Shown in pieces: positions 1 through 11,051 of a stretch of DNA of 64,000 nt. The position numbers were made by a program, and so were the translations under genes. The notes beneath the pieces were generated by a model. That model saw nothing but the letters and a program-made list of their open reading frames with translations. It was not told where the DNA came from and ran no database searches. The first letter of the stretch is position 1, and each line of letters begins with the position of its first letter. Source of the DNA: Acinetobacter sp. BY419 (GTDB lineage: Bacteria > Pseudomonadota > Gammaproteobacteria > Pseudomonadales > Moraxellaceae); contig NZ_JAGFXZ010000011.1 in the NCBI RefSeq assembly GCF_019038395.1, forward strand, positions 1-64,000. The letters are read 5' to 3'.

Positions 1-83
1 CCCTTCCCGAACTCAGAAGTGAAACCTCTTTGCGCTGATGGTAGTGTGGGGTTACCCATGTGAGAGTAAGTCATCGCCAGCTC
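1..83 (+). rRNA. rrf: 5S ribosomal RNA, 3' part
   Basis: The window opens inside a 5S rRNA. The segment has the conserved CCGAACTCAGAAGTGAAAC block and ends with the usual GCCAGCTC-type 3' terminus near position 83. The 5' third lies left of the window, so the gene is partial here. A strong intrinsic terminator follows within 10 bases, marking the end of an rrn operon. Confidence 0.93.
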
Positions 84-91
84 ATTATTCG

Positions 92-128
92 AAACACCCC
101 CTGTCTAAAGACAGGGGGTGTTTTTTTA
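92..128 (+). terminator. rrn operon terminator
   Basis: Perfect hairpin with arms ACACCCCCTGTC and GACAGGGGGTGT around a four-base loop, followed by seven T residues. It directly follows the 5S rRNA end. Confidence 0.92.
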
Positions 129-278
129 TGTTTAAAATTAATTGGTTAAAAATTATTAGTCTGGAAAGTCGAGAAATTTAAAATCCCATTTGTAGGTTTT
201 TTGGTAAAACTATGCTATAAAAAATAAAACGGCATAAAAATTGCTTATAAAACGAGATTTTCTATTAAGGGGGTAAGA

Positions 279-1730
279 ATGAGACTATCAGTGGGCTTAA
301 AAATTGCGAACTCGCTGTCATTAACTCCACAATTACAGCAAGCAATCCGGCTATTACAACTTTCAAGTCTAGAATTGGAACAAGAAGTTCAATTACAACT
401 TGATAGTAATCCTCTATTAGAAAAAGTTGAAGAACAGATTACCATTGAAAGCTTATCTACCATTGAATCAAATAATGAACACAAAGACCTGACCAGTGAG
501 CTCAATGCTGACCATCTTCCTGATGACCTGCCGGTAGATACAGATTGGGATGATGTTTATACTCATCAGCCTACCACCTTAGGTGCGGCCGAATTTGAAG
601 AGCGTGAAGATAATCGTCAAGGGCATCAGACTCTTAAGGAATATATGCTTGAGCAAATTAATCTGTTGAACTTTTCAAAGATTGATCAATTAATCGCTTA
701 TTGCATTGTAGACTCTTTGGATGATAAAGGCTTTTTAGATGCGGATCTGAGCGAAATTACGGCCTCGGCACAGCATCTGCTCTCTACTATGGACTCTGAT
801 GAAGAAATTGAAGATGATGAAGTAGCGGTAGTACTGAAGCATATTCAGCGTTTAGATCCAGTGGGGGTGGGTTCTAGGAACCTGGCAGAATGTCTGCTTA
901 TCCAGCTTGATAGCCTGCCAGTATCAACACCTTGCCGAAATGATGCGATTAAGCTTCTGCAACATTATGAATTGCTGATTAACAACGAGTTGCCCAAACT
1001 GATCAAGCAGACTGGTTTGAATCCAGAGCAGTTGCGCTGTGCGGTAGATTTAATGAAAACCCTGAAACCTCATCCAGGTCTGGAATTTGAAAACAAAGAA
1101 TCAGATTATCAGGTACCGGATGTTGTTGTGATGAAAAAAAATAACTCTTGGCAAGTTAATTTAAATCAGGATGTGCTGCCAAAATTACGTGTCAATTCTT
1201 TCTATGCCAAGATGATTCGTCGTGCGGATCAAAGTGATGATAATCAGTATCTGCGTAACCAGATGCTAGAAGCAAAAAACTTTATTAAGAGTATCGATGA
1301 GCGACATAAAACCCTATTAAAAGTAGCTACCTGTATTGTAGAACATCAGAAAATGTTCTTGGAAATTGGAGCTGAAGGCATGAAGCCTTTGGTTTTGAGA
1401 GATATTGCTGAAGAAGTTGAATTGCACGAATCTACTGTTTCTCGTGTGACCACCAATAAATATATGCTGACTCCACGTGGGTTGTTCGAGTTGAAATATT
1501 TCTTCTCGAGTCATGTGGGCACAACCTCTGGCGGTGAGGCTTCTTCTACTGCCATTCGTGCCAAAATCAAAAAACTGGTTTCTGAAGAAAATGCCCGTAA
1601 ACCTTTGTCTGATAATGCACTCGCCAATATGTTAAAAGATGAAGGGATTGATGTGGCGCGACGTACGGTGGCTAAATATCGTGAATCGTTACATATTCCT
1701 TCATCTTCTGAGCGAAAAGTCTTGATCTGA
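279..1730 (+). CDS. rpoN: RNA polymerase sigma-54 factor RpoN
   Basis: This is sigma-54, which directs core RNA polymerase to -24/-12 promoters that need an AAA+ activator. The 483 residues match the usual family length. Region I is the Gln/Leu-rich N-terminus (about residues 1-48, with SLTPQLQQAIRLLQLSS). It is followed by an acidic linker (about 60-120), the core-binding domain, a helix-turn-helix around 374-395 (DIAEEVELHESTVSRV) and the C-terminal RpoN box ARRTVAKYRE at about 460-469. The ATG is preceded by AAGGGGGT, a strong ribosome-binding site. hpf follows, as in many gammaproteobacteria. A terminator separates the two genes, so hpf probably has its own promoter. Confidence 0.97.
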   Translation: MRLSVGLKIANSLSLTPQLQQAIRLLQLSSLELEQEVQLQLDSNPLLEKVEEQITIESLSTIESNNEHKDLTSELNADHLPDDLPVDTDWDDVYTHQPTTLGAAEFEEREDNRQGHQTLKEYMLEQINLLNFSKIDQLIAYCIVDSLDDKGFLDADLSEITASAQHLLSTMDSDEEIEDDEVAVVLKHIQRLDPVGVGSRNLAECLLIQLDSLPVSTPCRNDAIKLLQHYELLINNELPKLIKQTGLNPEQLRCAVDLMKTLKPHPGLEFENKESDYQVPDVVVMKKNNSWQVNLNQDVLPKLRVNSFYAKMIRRADQSDDNQYLRNQMLEAKNFIKSIDERHKTLLKVATCIVEHQKMFLEIGAEGMKPLVLRDIAEEVELHESTVSRVTTNKYMLTPRGLFELKYFFSSHVGTTSGGEASSTAIRAKIKKLVSEENARKPLSDNALANMLKDEGIDVARRTVAKYRESLHIPSSSERKVLI

Positions 1731-1752
1731 AATTTAAAATCTGACTATTCTA

Positions 1753-1788
1753 GAGATTCATTATGACAGCATAATGAATCTTTTTTCT
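1753..1788 (+). terminator. rpoN terminator
   Basis: Inverted repeat AGATTCATTATG / CATAATGAATCT with loop ACAG, followed by a run of T. It lies 22 bases after the rpoN stop. Confidence 0.85.
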
Positions 1789-1914
1789 TTTGAGTATCAG
1801 TAAAAATGATTTAATTCAGAACTTAAAATACGGATATTTTGTTTATAAGTTACTGTATTTAATATATTTTATATTGTGACTCTTCTGATCCTAACGAAGG
1901 TGAGGGATAGAACT

Positions 1915-2247
1915 ATGCAAATAACAATTCGTGGACATCATTTATCTATTACGCCAGCAATTGAAGAACGTATAAAAACCAAGTTTTCACAGATGACTAA
2001 GCACATCGATCAGGTGAATAGTATGCAAGTGAAACTCTCGAAAGATCATCAAATTGATAAACGCTCCAGGAAGGGCAGTAGTAATCATATTGCAGAGGCT
2101 ATTATCAGATTACCGGGCATCGAGTTTTTTGCCCATGCCACTGCAGATGATATGTATACCTCGATTAAAATTTTAACGGAAAAACTCAAACGGCAGATTG
2201 ATCGATATCGAGAAATGCATTTACAACAGCATGCTTTCGCCTTATAA
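1915..2247 (+). CDS. hpf: Ribosome hibernation promoting factor (short HPF/YfiA family)
   Basis: This is a ribosome-associated hibernation factor of about 110 residues. The family binds the 30S subunit between the A and P sites and, in its short form, promotes 100S dimers with RMF. The N-terminus MQITIRGHHLSITPAIEERI and the following Lys/Arg-rich helices (FSQMTKHIDQV, ILTEKLKRQIDRYRE) are typical. An in-frame GTG at 1876 would add 13 residues. I chose the ATG at 1915 because it has a good site (AAGGTGAGGG) about 8 bases upstream and matches the conserved family start. It sits directly after rpoN, the usual neighbour. Confidence 0.93.
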   Translation: MQITIRGHHLSITPAIEERIKTKFSQMTKHIDQVNSMQVKLSKDHQIDKRSRKGSSNHIAEAIIRLPGIEFFAHATADDMYTSIKILTEKLKRQIDRYREMHLQQHAFAL

Positions 2248-2260
2248 AGGATGAATGATG

Positions 2261-2290
2261 AAAAGAGGCCTTAAAAGCCTCTTTTTTTTA
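2261..2290 (+). terminator. hpf terminator
   Basis: AAGAGGC / GCCTCTT stem with an A-rich loop, followed by eight T, 15 bases after the hpf stop. Confidence 0.85.
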
Positions 2291-2379
2291 TATATATAAT
2301 GTATGGATCCATGAATTATTTTTGCTATTTATAGTAAAATGGCTCGTTTTACACCCTTAGTCCTATAAGAGGTCTTGTG

Positions 2380-4596
<2,217 letters not shown>

Positions 4597-4607
4597 ATTT
4601 ATTGCGT

Positions 4608-4638
4608 GAAAAAACCGTCCTTTCAGGGCGGTTTTTTA
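4608..4638 (+). terminator. hisG terminator
   Basis: AAAACCGTCC / GGGCGGTTTT hairpin with a short loop, followed by T residues, shortly after hisG. Confidence 0.85.
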
Positions 4639-4794
4639 TTTCTCTGCATATCAGATTCTATTCAAATCCTTTCATCAATTTTACCCAAAGCTATTTTCAA
4701 TAAAACTCATAGAGCTAGAGCACTATGTCTGCCGACAAAAGCCTAGAAAACAGGTAAACTAAAGCCTTCGAATTCAAACCTGATGGGTAAATTG

Positions 4795-6087
4795 ATGCGA
4801 CGTTTATCGACCCAAGATCAAAACTTCAAGCAGACTTTTGCTGACTTGTTGGCTTTTGAGACTGTGAATGATCCTGAACTTTTAAAAACAGTAGATCAAA
4901 TCATTGCTGATGTTCGTCAGCATGGTGATGCACATGTGCTTAAACTCACCCAACAGTTCGATCGACATCCAGCGCATCAATTTTCAGAGCTTGAACTGAG
5001 CCAAGAACAGCTGAAAACGGCATTTGAAGGTCTAACAACCGAGGTGCGTGAAGCACTGGAATTGGCTGCCAATCGTGTACGTGAATTTCACCAGGCACAA
5101 AAGCAAGATGGTTGGAATTATGTCGATGCTTTAGGCAATACCTTGGGTCAAAAAGTAACGCCTCTGGATCGTGTAGGTATTTATGTGCCGGGTGGTCTGG
5201 CATCATATCCTTCATCTGTGCTGATGAATGCCGTTCCTGCACATGTTGCGGGTGTTCCTGAAATTATCATGGTGGTTCCTGCACCAAACGGTGAGTTAAA
5301 TCCTTTGGTACTTGCAGCAGCTTACTTGGCAGGTGTAACACGGGTATTCACGATTGGTGGTGCACAGGCCGTTGCAGCCTTAGCCTATGGTACTGAAACT
5401 GTGCCACCTGTCGATAAAATTACGGGTCCAGGTAACCGTTTTGTGGCTGCGGCAAAACGTGCGGTGTTTGGTCAAGTTGGCATTGATATGATTGCAGGTC
5501 CTTCCGAGATTCTGGTTTATGCAGAAGGTCAGAATAACGCTGAATGGTTAGCGATGGACTTATTGTCACAGGCTGAACATGACACTGTGGCACAAGCCAT
5601 TTTCATCACCCCAGATGAACAGTTATTGAATGATGTTGAGCAGGCGATAGAAATGCATCTGGCAACATTACCGAAGGCAGAAATTGCCCGTACCTCAATT
5701 GCCAATCGTGGTGCTTTGGTACTCGTAAAAGATCGTCAAGAAGCGTCGGATTTGATCAATCAGGTGGCGCCTGAGCATCTGATGCTATGTCTGGATGATG
5801 CAGAAATGATGTCTGAAAGCATTCGTCATGCGGGTGCCATCTTTATGGGACGTTATACGCCTGAAGCCATTGGTGATTATTGTGCCGGTCCAAATCACGT
5901 CTTGCCAACTTCAGGTACTGCGCGTTTTTCATCACCATTGGGTGTTTATGATTTTCAGAAGCGTTCCAGCCTGATCATGTGCTCAGAAGAAGGTGTTAAA
6001 ACCTTAGCGAAAACAGCAGATATTTTGGCACAGCAGGAAAACCTGGATGCGCATGCGCGTTCAGCACGTTATCGTTATCAACCATAA
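4795..6087 (+). CDS. hisD: Histidinol dehydrogenase HisD
   Basis: HisD is a zinc enzyme that oxidises histidinol to histidine in two NAD-dependent steps, the last reactions of the pathway. The sequence shows the NAD-binding region ([17 protein letters not shown]), [15 protein letters not shown], the zinc-binding SQAEHD segment and the catalytic Glu-His pair in QVAPEHLML. With the start at 4795 it has 430 residues. An ATG four codons upstream (4783) is also possible; MRRLSTQDQ at 4795 looks like the conserved family N-terminus. Neither has a strong ribosome-binding site. Confidence 0.96.
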   Translation: MRRLSTQDQNFKQTFADLLAFETVNDPELLKTVDQIIADVRQHGDAHVLKLTQQFDRHPAHQFSELELSQEQLKTAFEGLTTEVREALELAANRVREFHQAQKQDGWNYVDALGNTLGQKVTPLDRVGIYVPGGLASYPSSVLMNAVPAHVAGVPEIIMVVPAPNGELNPLVLAAAYLAGVTRVFTIGGAQAVAALAYGTETVPPVDKITGPGNRFVAAAKRAVFGQVGIDMIAGPSEILVYAEGQNNAEWLAMDLLSQAEHDTVAQAIFITPDEQLLNDVEQAIEMHLATLPKAEIARTSIANRGALVLVKDRQEASDLINQVAPEHLMLCLDDAEMMSESIRHAGAIFMGRYTPEAIGDYCAGPNHVLPTSGTARFSSPLGVYDFQKRSSLIMCSEEGVKTLAKTADILAQQENLDAHARSARYRYQP

Positions 6088-6097
6088 ATAGAATTAT

Positions 6098-6245
6098 AAC
6101 CTCTCCCTGACCCTCTCCTAAAAGGAGAGGAGAACTTAAACCACAAAAAATCTTGTGTCTTTAGTCATGAAAATACCTCTCCCTGAATGAGCTTTAAGCA
6201 TTGCTTTAAAGTGAAATGCAAGAGAGGTTAGGAGAGGGTTTAAAG
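6098..6245 (+). repeat. Degenerate intergenic REP-like element upstream of hisC
   Basis: The hisD-hisC gap holds a direct repeat, ACCTCTCCCTGA, at 6099-6110 and 6175-6186. It also has a hairpin, CCTCTCC-TAAA-GGAGAGG, at about 6112-6130, and a closing inverted copy, GTTAGGAGAGGGTT, at about 6228-6241. Palindromic CCCTCTCC/GGAGAGGG units like these are the usual look of dispersed intergenic repeats. A related degenerate unit lies on the other side of hisC. Confidence 0.6.
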
Positions 6246-6255
6246 AGAATACAAA

Positions 6256-7344
6256 ATGAATATTACAGCAGAACAAATGCGTTTTTGGAGTCCTGAAGTA
6301 CGTGAATTAGAACCGTACACACCGGGCGAACAACCCAAAATCCAGAATATTTTAAAACTGAATACCAATGAAAATCCGTATCCGCCATCGCCAAAAGTAG
6401 TTGCAGCAGTACAGCAGGTATTGGAAAATTCGGCGGATATTTTACGTCTTTATCCAGATCCCGATGCATCAGAACTGAAACAGGCAATTGCCAAGCAGCA
6501 AAATGTACCAGTAGAAACTGTCTTTGTCGGTAATGGATCAGATGAAGTCCTGGCACATATCTTTAAGGCATTTTTTGTTCAAGAGCAGCCTGTACTTTAT
6601 CCCGACATTACTTATAGTTTTTATCCAGTGTATAGTCAGTTTTTTGGTGTCAAAACCAAAGTTTTACCACTCAATGATGACTTTGAAATTGTCGTGGATG
6701 ATTACAAGCAAGCCAATGGCGGTATTATCATCACCAATCCGAATGCACCGACCAGTATTGATTTAGGTCTGGCTGCGATTGAAGAAATCCTGCAAGCCAA
6801 TCCGGATTCAGTCGTAGTCATTGATGAAGCCTATGTCGACTTTGGCGCTGAATCGGCAGTCAAGCTGGTTGAGAAATATGAGAATCTGGTCATCTGTCAA
6901 ACGACATCTAAATCTCGCTCACTTGCAGGATTGCGTGTTGGTTTTGCCATTGCTCAGCCCCACTTAATTGCAGCTCTTGAAGCAGTCAAAAATAGTTTCA
7001 ACTCCTATCCGATGGATCGTTTTGCGATTGCTGCAGCGGTGGCTTCTTTTGAAGATCAGGAATACTTTGAAGCACAAAATCAGAAAGTTATTGCCAGTCG
7101 TGAAACGTTAGTAACCCAACTGAATGAGCTTGGTTTTAAGGTATTACCTTCGAGTGCTAACTTTATTTTTGCCACATTACCATCAAAAGATGCAGGTGAA
7201 TTGGCGACTGAGTTACGCGAGCGTGGCATTATTGTGCGTTATTTCAATAAACCTCGGATCAACCAGTTCTTACGTATTACTATTGGTACAGACGAACAAA
7301 ACCAGCGGTTGGTCGATACCTTGAAAAACGATATTTTGGCGTAA
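6256..7344 (+). CDS. hisC: Histidinol-phosphate aminotransferase HisC
   Basis: HisC is a PLP-dependent class I/II aminotransferase that converts imidazole acetol-phosphate to histidinol-phosphate. It has 362 residues. The N-terminal [14 protein letters not shown] segment, the central [19 protein letters not shown] and the PLP-lysine motif [12 protein letters not shown] are all present; K219 is the expected Schiff-base residue. The ATG is preceded by AAAGAG. It is separated from hisD by a 168-base repeat-bearing gap, so co-transcription with hisD is possible but interrupted by hairpins. Confidence 0.96.
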   Translation: MNITAEQMRFWSPEVRELEPYTPGEQPKIQNILKLNTNENPYPPSPKVVAAVQQVLENSADILRLYPDPDASELKQAIAKQQNVPVETVFVGNGSDEVLAHIFKAFFVQEQPVLYPDITYSFYPVYSQFFGVKTKVLPLNDDFEIVVDDYKQANGGIIITNPNAPTSIDLGLAAIEEILQANPDSVVVIDEAYVDFGAESAVKLVEKYENLVICQTTSKSRSLAGLRVGFAIAQPHLIAALEAVKNSFNSYPMDRFAIAAAVASFEDQEYFEAQNQKVIASRETLVTQLNELGFKVLPSSANFIFATLPSKDAGELATELRERGIIVRYFNKPRINQFLRITIGTDEQNQRLVDTLKNDILA

Positions 7345-7347
7345 TTT

Positions 7348-7428
7348 CTCCCTTACGGAGTAGTGCTCCTCATCTTTATGAAAGAGGGGCCTTTTCCTCT
7401 CTTTTAAAAAGGGAGGCTGGGAAGGATT
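7348..7428. repeat. Second degenerate REP-like element downstream of hisC
   Basis: The segment has CTCCCTTACGGAG, then the hairpin AAAGAGG...CCTCTCTTT, then GGGAGGCTGGGAAGGATT. This is the same pyrimidine/purine palindromic style as the element before hisC. It shows no coding potential. Confidence 0.5.
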
Positions 7429-7460
7429 AAAAAAGCGAATCTTAAGATTCGCTTTTTTAT
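7429..7460. terminator. Bidirectional terminator between hisC and pabB
   Basis: Perfect palindrome AAAAAAGCGAATCTT / AAGATTCGCTTTTTT with A and T tracts on both sides. It serves hisC on plus and pabB on minus, ending next to the pabB stop. Confidence 0.9.
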
Positions 7461-8792
7461 TTATTCAGGCTGATACCATGTATTTAACAGATCCAGCATC
7501 GCTGAAACCTTATCAAAACATTCCTGGTATTCTGCATCGCCATCAGAAGCAATGGTAATGCCACCACCGGCCCATAAAGAAATATCTTCCTGATACTTTT
7601 GAATCGAGCGAATGAGAATATTCCAGGAGCCGGTACCATCGAAATTGAAATAGCCCATAGAACCACAGTAAGCGCCACGCGGTGCACCTTCAAGTTCTGC
7701 AATAATCTGCATTGCCCGAATCTTGGGTGCACCAGTAATCGAGCCGCCCGGAAGGGCAGACATGAGTACCTTAAAAGGATTGGCATCTGCTTTTAAAGTC
7801 GCCTCAACTTCACTGACCATATGATGAACTTGATTGAAGCTTTCAATGTTAAATAATTTCGGTGTTTTGACAGTGCCTGTTTCGGCATAAACACTTAAAT
7901 CATTACGTAATAAATCCACAATCATAACATTTTCTGCCTGATCTTTTTCTGATGCTTTTAAGGTCTGTCTGGATTGTTCATCGAGCACTGGATCGGTATG
8001 GCGGGGCGTGGTGCCTTTAATTGGTTTGGTAATGATTTTTCGATTTTCCTCAAAGTCAATAAACAACTCGGGTGAGCAGCTGAGTAACTCAAAATCACCA
8101 ATACGCAAATAACCCGCATAAGGCGCTTCGGTTAATATCCAGAAGGCTTGGGCGGTTGCCAAGAGGGAACCTTGGGCACGACCATTAAACTCTTGTGTCA
8201 GATTAATCTGATAGCAGTCACCTGCAACAATATAATCCTGAATTTTCTGAAATGCCTGGCTGTAGACCGCTTTGGTCCAGCGTGAAGTGCAGGGGCTTAT
8301 TAATTGAAATGTTGGATGAGTTTTATCTTGATTAAGTAAGTTCTGAATATAATTGAAGATCTGCTCTGCCTGTGGATCATCACTATAGAACATCCAGCCC
8401 TCGGAGCTTGGTTTAATGTAAGAAGTGAATTGACCAATAAATAAACCAGGTTGAGGGCGGTCTAGATACTGAATATACTGCTGAGCCGCATAATCATAGC
8501 CGATAAACCCGACATAACCTCCATGAAATCCATTCTTGTGAGGGTTTTTTAATGCATCAATTTCTAAATTAAACTCAGATGGTCCAGGTTGATATTGTTC
8601 AATCTCCATTCTTTTAAAAGACTGAATTTGTGATGTCTGTGCAACAAAATACTCTTGAGCACAGCAGGCAATAAAAGGCTGACCATTATTATTTAAATAC
8701 ACCAGATGATCCAATGTCTTTAAGGCGGATAATACATCTGCAACCAGAGGTGATTCAAATTTTAAGGGACGATGATAGAGAGCTTCGGTCAT
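7461..8792 (-). CDS. pabB: Aminodeoxychorismate synthase component I PabB
   Basis: PabB uses ammonia from the PabA glutaminase to aminate chorismate to 4-amino-4-deoxychorismate for folate synthesis. It is a chorismate-binding enzyme of 443 residues. The PIKGT motif (Lys near residue 258) marks PabB, since anthranilate synthase TrpE has PIAGT there. Further conserved blocks are VDLLRNDLS, PGGSITGAPK and WAGGGITIASD. It is convergent with hisC and divergent from filA; no pabA or pabC lies beside it. The 259-base gap to filA should carry its promoter. Confidence 0.94.
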   Translation of the reverse strand: MTEALYHRPLKFESPLVADVLSALKTLDHLVYLNNNGQPFIACCAQEYFVAQTSQIQSFKRMEIEQYQPGPSEFNLEIDALKNPHKNGFHGGYVGFIGYDYAAQQYIQYLDRPQPGLFIGQFTSYIKPSSEGWMFYSDDPQAEQIFNYIQNLLNQDKTHPTFQLISPCTSRWTKAVYSQAFQKIQDYIVAGDCYQINLTQEFNGRAQGSLLATAQAFWILTEAPYAGYLRIGDFELLSCSPELFIDFEENRKIITKPIKGTTPRHTDPVLDEQSRQTLKASEKDQAENVMIVDLLRNDLSVYAETGTVKTPKLFNIESFNQVHHMVSEVEATLKADANPFKVLMSALPGGSITGAPKIRAMQIIAELEGAPRGAYCGSMGYFNFDGTGSWNILIRSIQKYQEDISLWAGGGITIASDGDAEYQECFDKVSAMLDLLNTWYQPE

Positions 8793-9051
8793 TCAGTTAA
8801 GCAGAGTTCAATATGACGCGCTATTTTATATCAAGCAGACAGGAAAATATTGTTAAATCATGAAATACCGTTTATCGGTAAGCGACAGATTGCGACCAAC
8901 AACAGTTGATCAAAATCTGACTCGACGCTAAGTTAAGTGGGCTAGCAAATTGCTCAAGGAAAGATGCTTAAGCTGTCAGAAAATAAAAAATACAGCCTAA
9001 ACACTGAGTAATTCACAATCAAAAAAAATAGTACTCTTGGGAGAGTAAACA

Positions 9052-9996
9052 ATGAAAAAATTCACAAAATTAGTTCTTGCAACTTCAGTTGCATTTAGTG
9101 CCAATGCGATGGCGATGCAGGCAATGGATGAGGCATCTCTAAGCGAAACAACGGGTCAGGAAGGTATCTCGATTGGTATCGGTATTTCAAAAATTGAAAT
9201 TGAAAAACTATATATTCATGATAATGATGGTTATTCTGGAGCTGGTGGTACAGGTGCAGCAGGTGCGATTGTTATTCAGAAAAATGGTACCGGTGAAACT
9301 ACCAACCACGGTATTGTGGTAGGTGCAAACTATGACAATGGTGGTGCATATTTATTGCCTACACGTAACCTCGCTGACTTGAAAATTGACTCTGATGCTG
9401 GTGCTGGGAATCCATTCATTAATATTGCAGCAGCAGTATCTGGTTTAGATATTCATATTGGTGAAATTGGTGTAGTTGGATCTGCCGCTGCACCGGCTGA
9501 TGACGCAACATCTATCCGCCGTGGTGGTGTAGGTCAAACCAATGCGATTTTATCTGGCTTATCTCTTAAAACAGGCCCAATGACTGCTAATATTCAGTTG
9601 GGTGCAGCACCTCAAGGCGCAATGATTAAATTAAATGCAAATATGATCGGTGGTCTGGAAATTAAAGACCTAGGAATCTTGGATAATTCAACGAAAACTG
9701 ATACACGTGCTGCAGGTGAAATCTTCATTGAAAGTATCAAACTAACAGATGCAAACTCTAGAGATCTTGCTTTAAATCAGTCTATTAGCGTATTTGGTGA
9801 GGAAACGGCATCTAAAGGTTATATTCGTATTGTCAGCACAAGCGGTGCGCATGATAATTATGTGAAAGGTATTCACTTAGGTAGCCGTAATGCTGCATCA
9901 ATCGGCGATATGGAAATCCAAGGTTTACAAACTTATTTCAGCCCTGCGCAAGGTCAATATGTACCAGGTGCGATTATTACGATTGCTGGTCACTAA
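9052..9996 (+). CDS. filA: FilA: secreted protein with LSxxTGQ motif (putative pilus/fibre subunit, DUF6160-like)
   Basis: This 314-residue exported protein is the first gene of the Acinetobacter fil cluster, annotated in the genus as a putative pilus system. It has a clear signal peptide (about residues 1-21, MKKFTKLVLATSVAFSANAMA). The mature N-terminus carries MDEASLSETTGQEGISIGI. The rest is Gly/Ala/Asn/Ile-rich and looks beta-structured; cysteine is absent. That composition suits a secreted fibrous or adhesive protein. The start has the site GGGAGAG 6 bases upstream. A strong terminator directly after the gene would let it be made in excess over filB-filF. No function is proven here. The name rests on the position and order of the cluster. 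Confidence 0.8.
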   Translation: MKKFTKLVLATSVAFSANAMAMQAMDEASLSETTGQEGISIGIGISKIEIEKLYIHDNDGYSGAGGTGAAGAIVIQKNGTGETTNHGIVVGANYDNGGAYLLPTRNLADLKIDSDAGAGNPFINIAAAVSGLDIHIGEIGVVGSAAAPADDATSIRRGGVGQTNAILSGLSLKTGPMTANIQLGAAPQGAMIKLNANMIGGLEIKDLGILDNSTKTDTRAAGEIFIESIKLTDANSRDLALNQSISVFGEETASKGYIRIVSTSGAHDNYVKGIHLGSRNAASIGDMEIQGLQTYFSPAQGQYVPGAIITIAGH

Positions 9997-10003
9997 TCTT
10001 CAT

Positions 10004-10038
10004 TGAAAAAAAGCGCGTGTTTACACGCGCTTTTTTTA
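10004..10038 (+). terminator. filA terminator
   Basis: AAAGCGCGTGT / ACACGCGCTTT hairpin with a short TT loop, followed by T7, eight to ten bases after the filA stop. It separates filA from the five downstream fil genes. Confidence 0.88.
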
Positions 10039-10184
10039 TGACTGAATCATTTATCCAAAAAATAAAAAAAATGCTGTATTTTTTTGAAAAAGAAGGTATC
10101 TTTCTAGTTACAGGGAAGTAGAGTGAATACTCTATAAAAAGAAAAATAGGCATATTATGCCAATTATAAGAAAAGTTAATAATT

Positions 10185-11018
10185 ATGTTAGAGATCGCGT
10201 TGGGCTCGGCATTGATGTATTACGCTGCCAAAGAAGCTCTAGATATCAAAAAACAGCCACCGGGCGCTGTTCACTATACTGAAGTCCTTGATTCAAGAAA
10301 TGATTCTTTTACGCGCATGCACCGCGAAACGGTAGAAGTCAAGCCTGCAATACTAAACCAATTTCAGGGCATAGTGCGGCAAGCTTACGACTATAGTTGC
10401 GGTTCAGCAGCACTTACGACCTTACTCAATGGGTATGTCGGTACGCAGCTGGATGAGCAGCAAGTCATGAGCGGGCTGATGAAATTCGGTGAAACGGATA
10501 AAATTGTTGAACGGCGTAGTTTTTCTCTGCTTGATATGAAGCGCTTTGTTTCAGCCTTGGGACTGGAAAGCGGAGGCTACCGTGGGGAATTCAAAGATTT
10601 AGTCAATCAAGACCAGCCCGCCATTGTTCCGATTTCTTATGCCGGATTCAAACATTTCGTGGTTTATAAAGGCTATAAAAATGGCCGGGTTTATGTTGCA
10701 GATCCGGCACTCGGTAATATCAGTTTTGATGAGCAACGTTTTCAGGATATTTGGGAAAATAACACCTTGTTCCTGATTAATGTACCTGAGCAATATCGCA
10801 AAAATTTTCTGGCATTAAAAGAATCAGATATGCGCCATGTAGAGGATGCCACGATCAACCGCTATGCCTTGGTCGACATGCAGTATCCACAATTTTATAT
10901 GGACAAAATTGCTGATAAAGCCTCTACAATCCGTATGGACCGCAATCGTAATACAGAATCAGAAAAATTTGGGGAATATCAATATAACTTCCTGAGACTG
11001 TATTACAAAAACAAATAA
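10185..11018 (+). CDS. filB: FilB: C39-family (papain-like) peptidase or bacteriocin-processing-type domain protein
   Basis: This 277-residue protein has a C39 peptidase fold at about residues 60-200. The presumed catalytic Cys is C72 in YDYSCGSAAL, the oxyanion Gln is Q66, the His is H157 in GFKHFVVYKGY and the Asp is D173 in VADPALG. C39 domains cut leader peptides after double-Gly-like sites. Stand-alone C39 proteins also occur in outer-membrane fibre systems such as Pseudomonas FapD. The N-terminus MLEIALGSALMYYAA is only weakly hydrophobic and lacks the positive charges of a classical signal peptide, so its location is uncertain. The ribosome-binding site is weak (AAGAAAAG). It lies between filA and the barrel gene filC. 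Confidence 0.72.
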   Translation: MLEIALGSALMYYAAKEALDIKKQPPGAVHYTEVLDSRNDSFTRMHRETVEVKPAILNQFQGIVRQAYDYSCGSAALTTLLNGYVGTQLDEQQVMSGLMKFGETDKIVERRSFSLLDMKRFVSALGLESGGYRGEFKDLVNQDQPAIVPISYAGFKHFVVYKGYKNGRVYVADPALGNISFDEQRFQDIWENNTLFLINVPEQYRKNFLALKESDMRHVEDATINRYALVDMQYPQFYMDKIADKASTIRMDRNRNTESEKFGEYQYNFLRLYYKNK

Positions 11019-11051
11019 AACGAAAAACAGTAATAAAATTAAAATGGTGAA

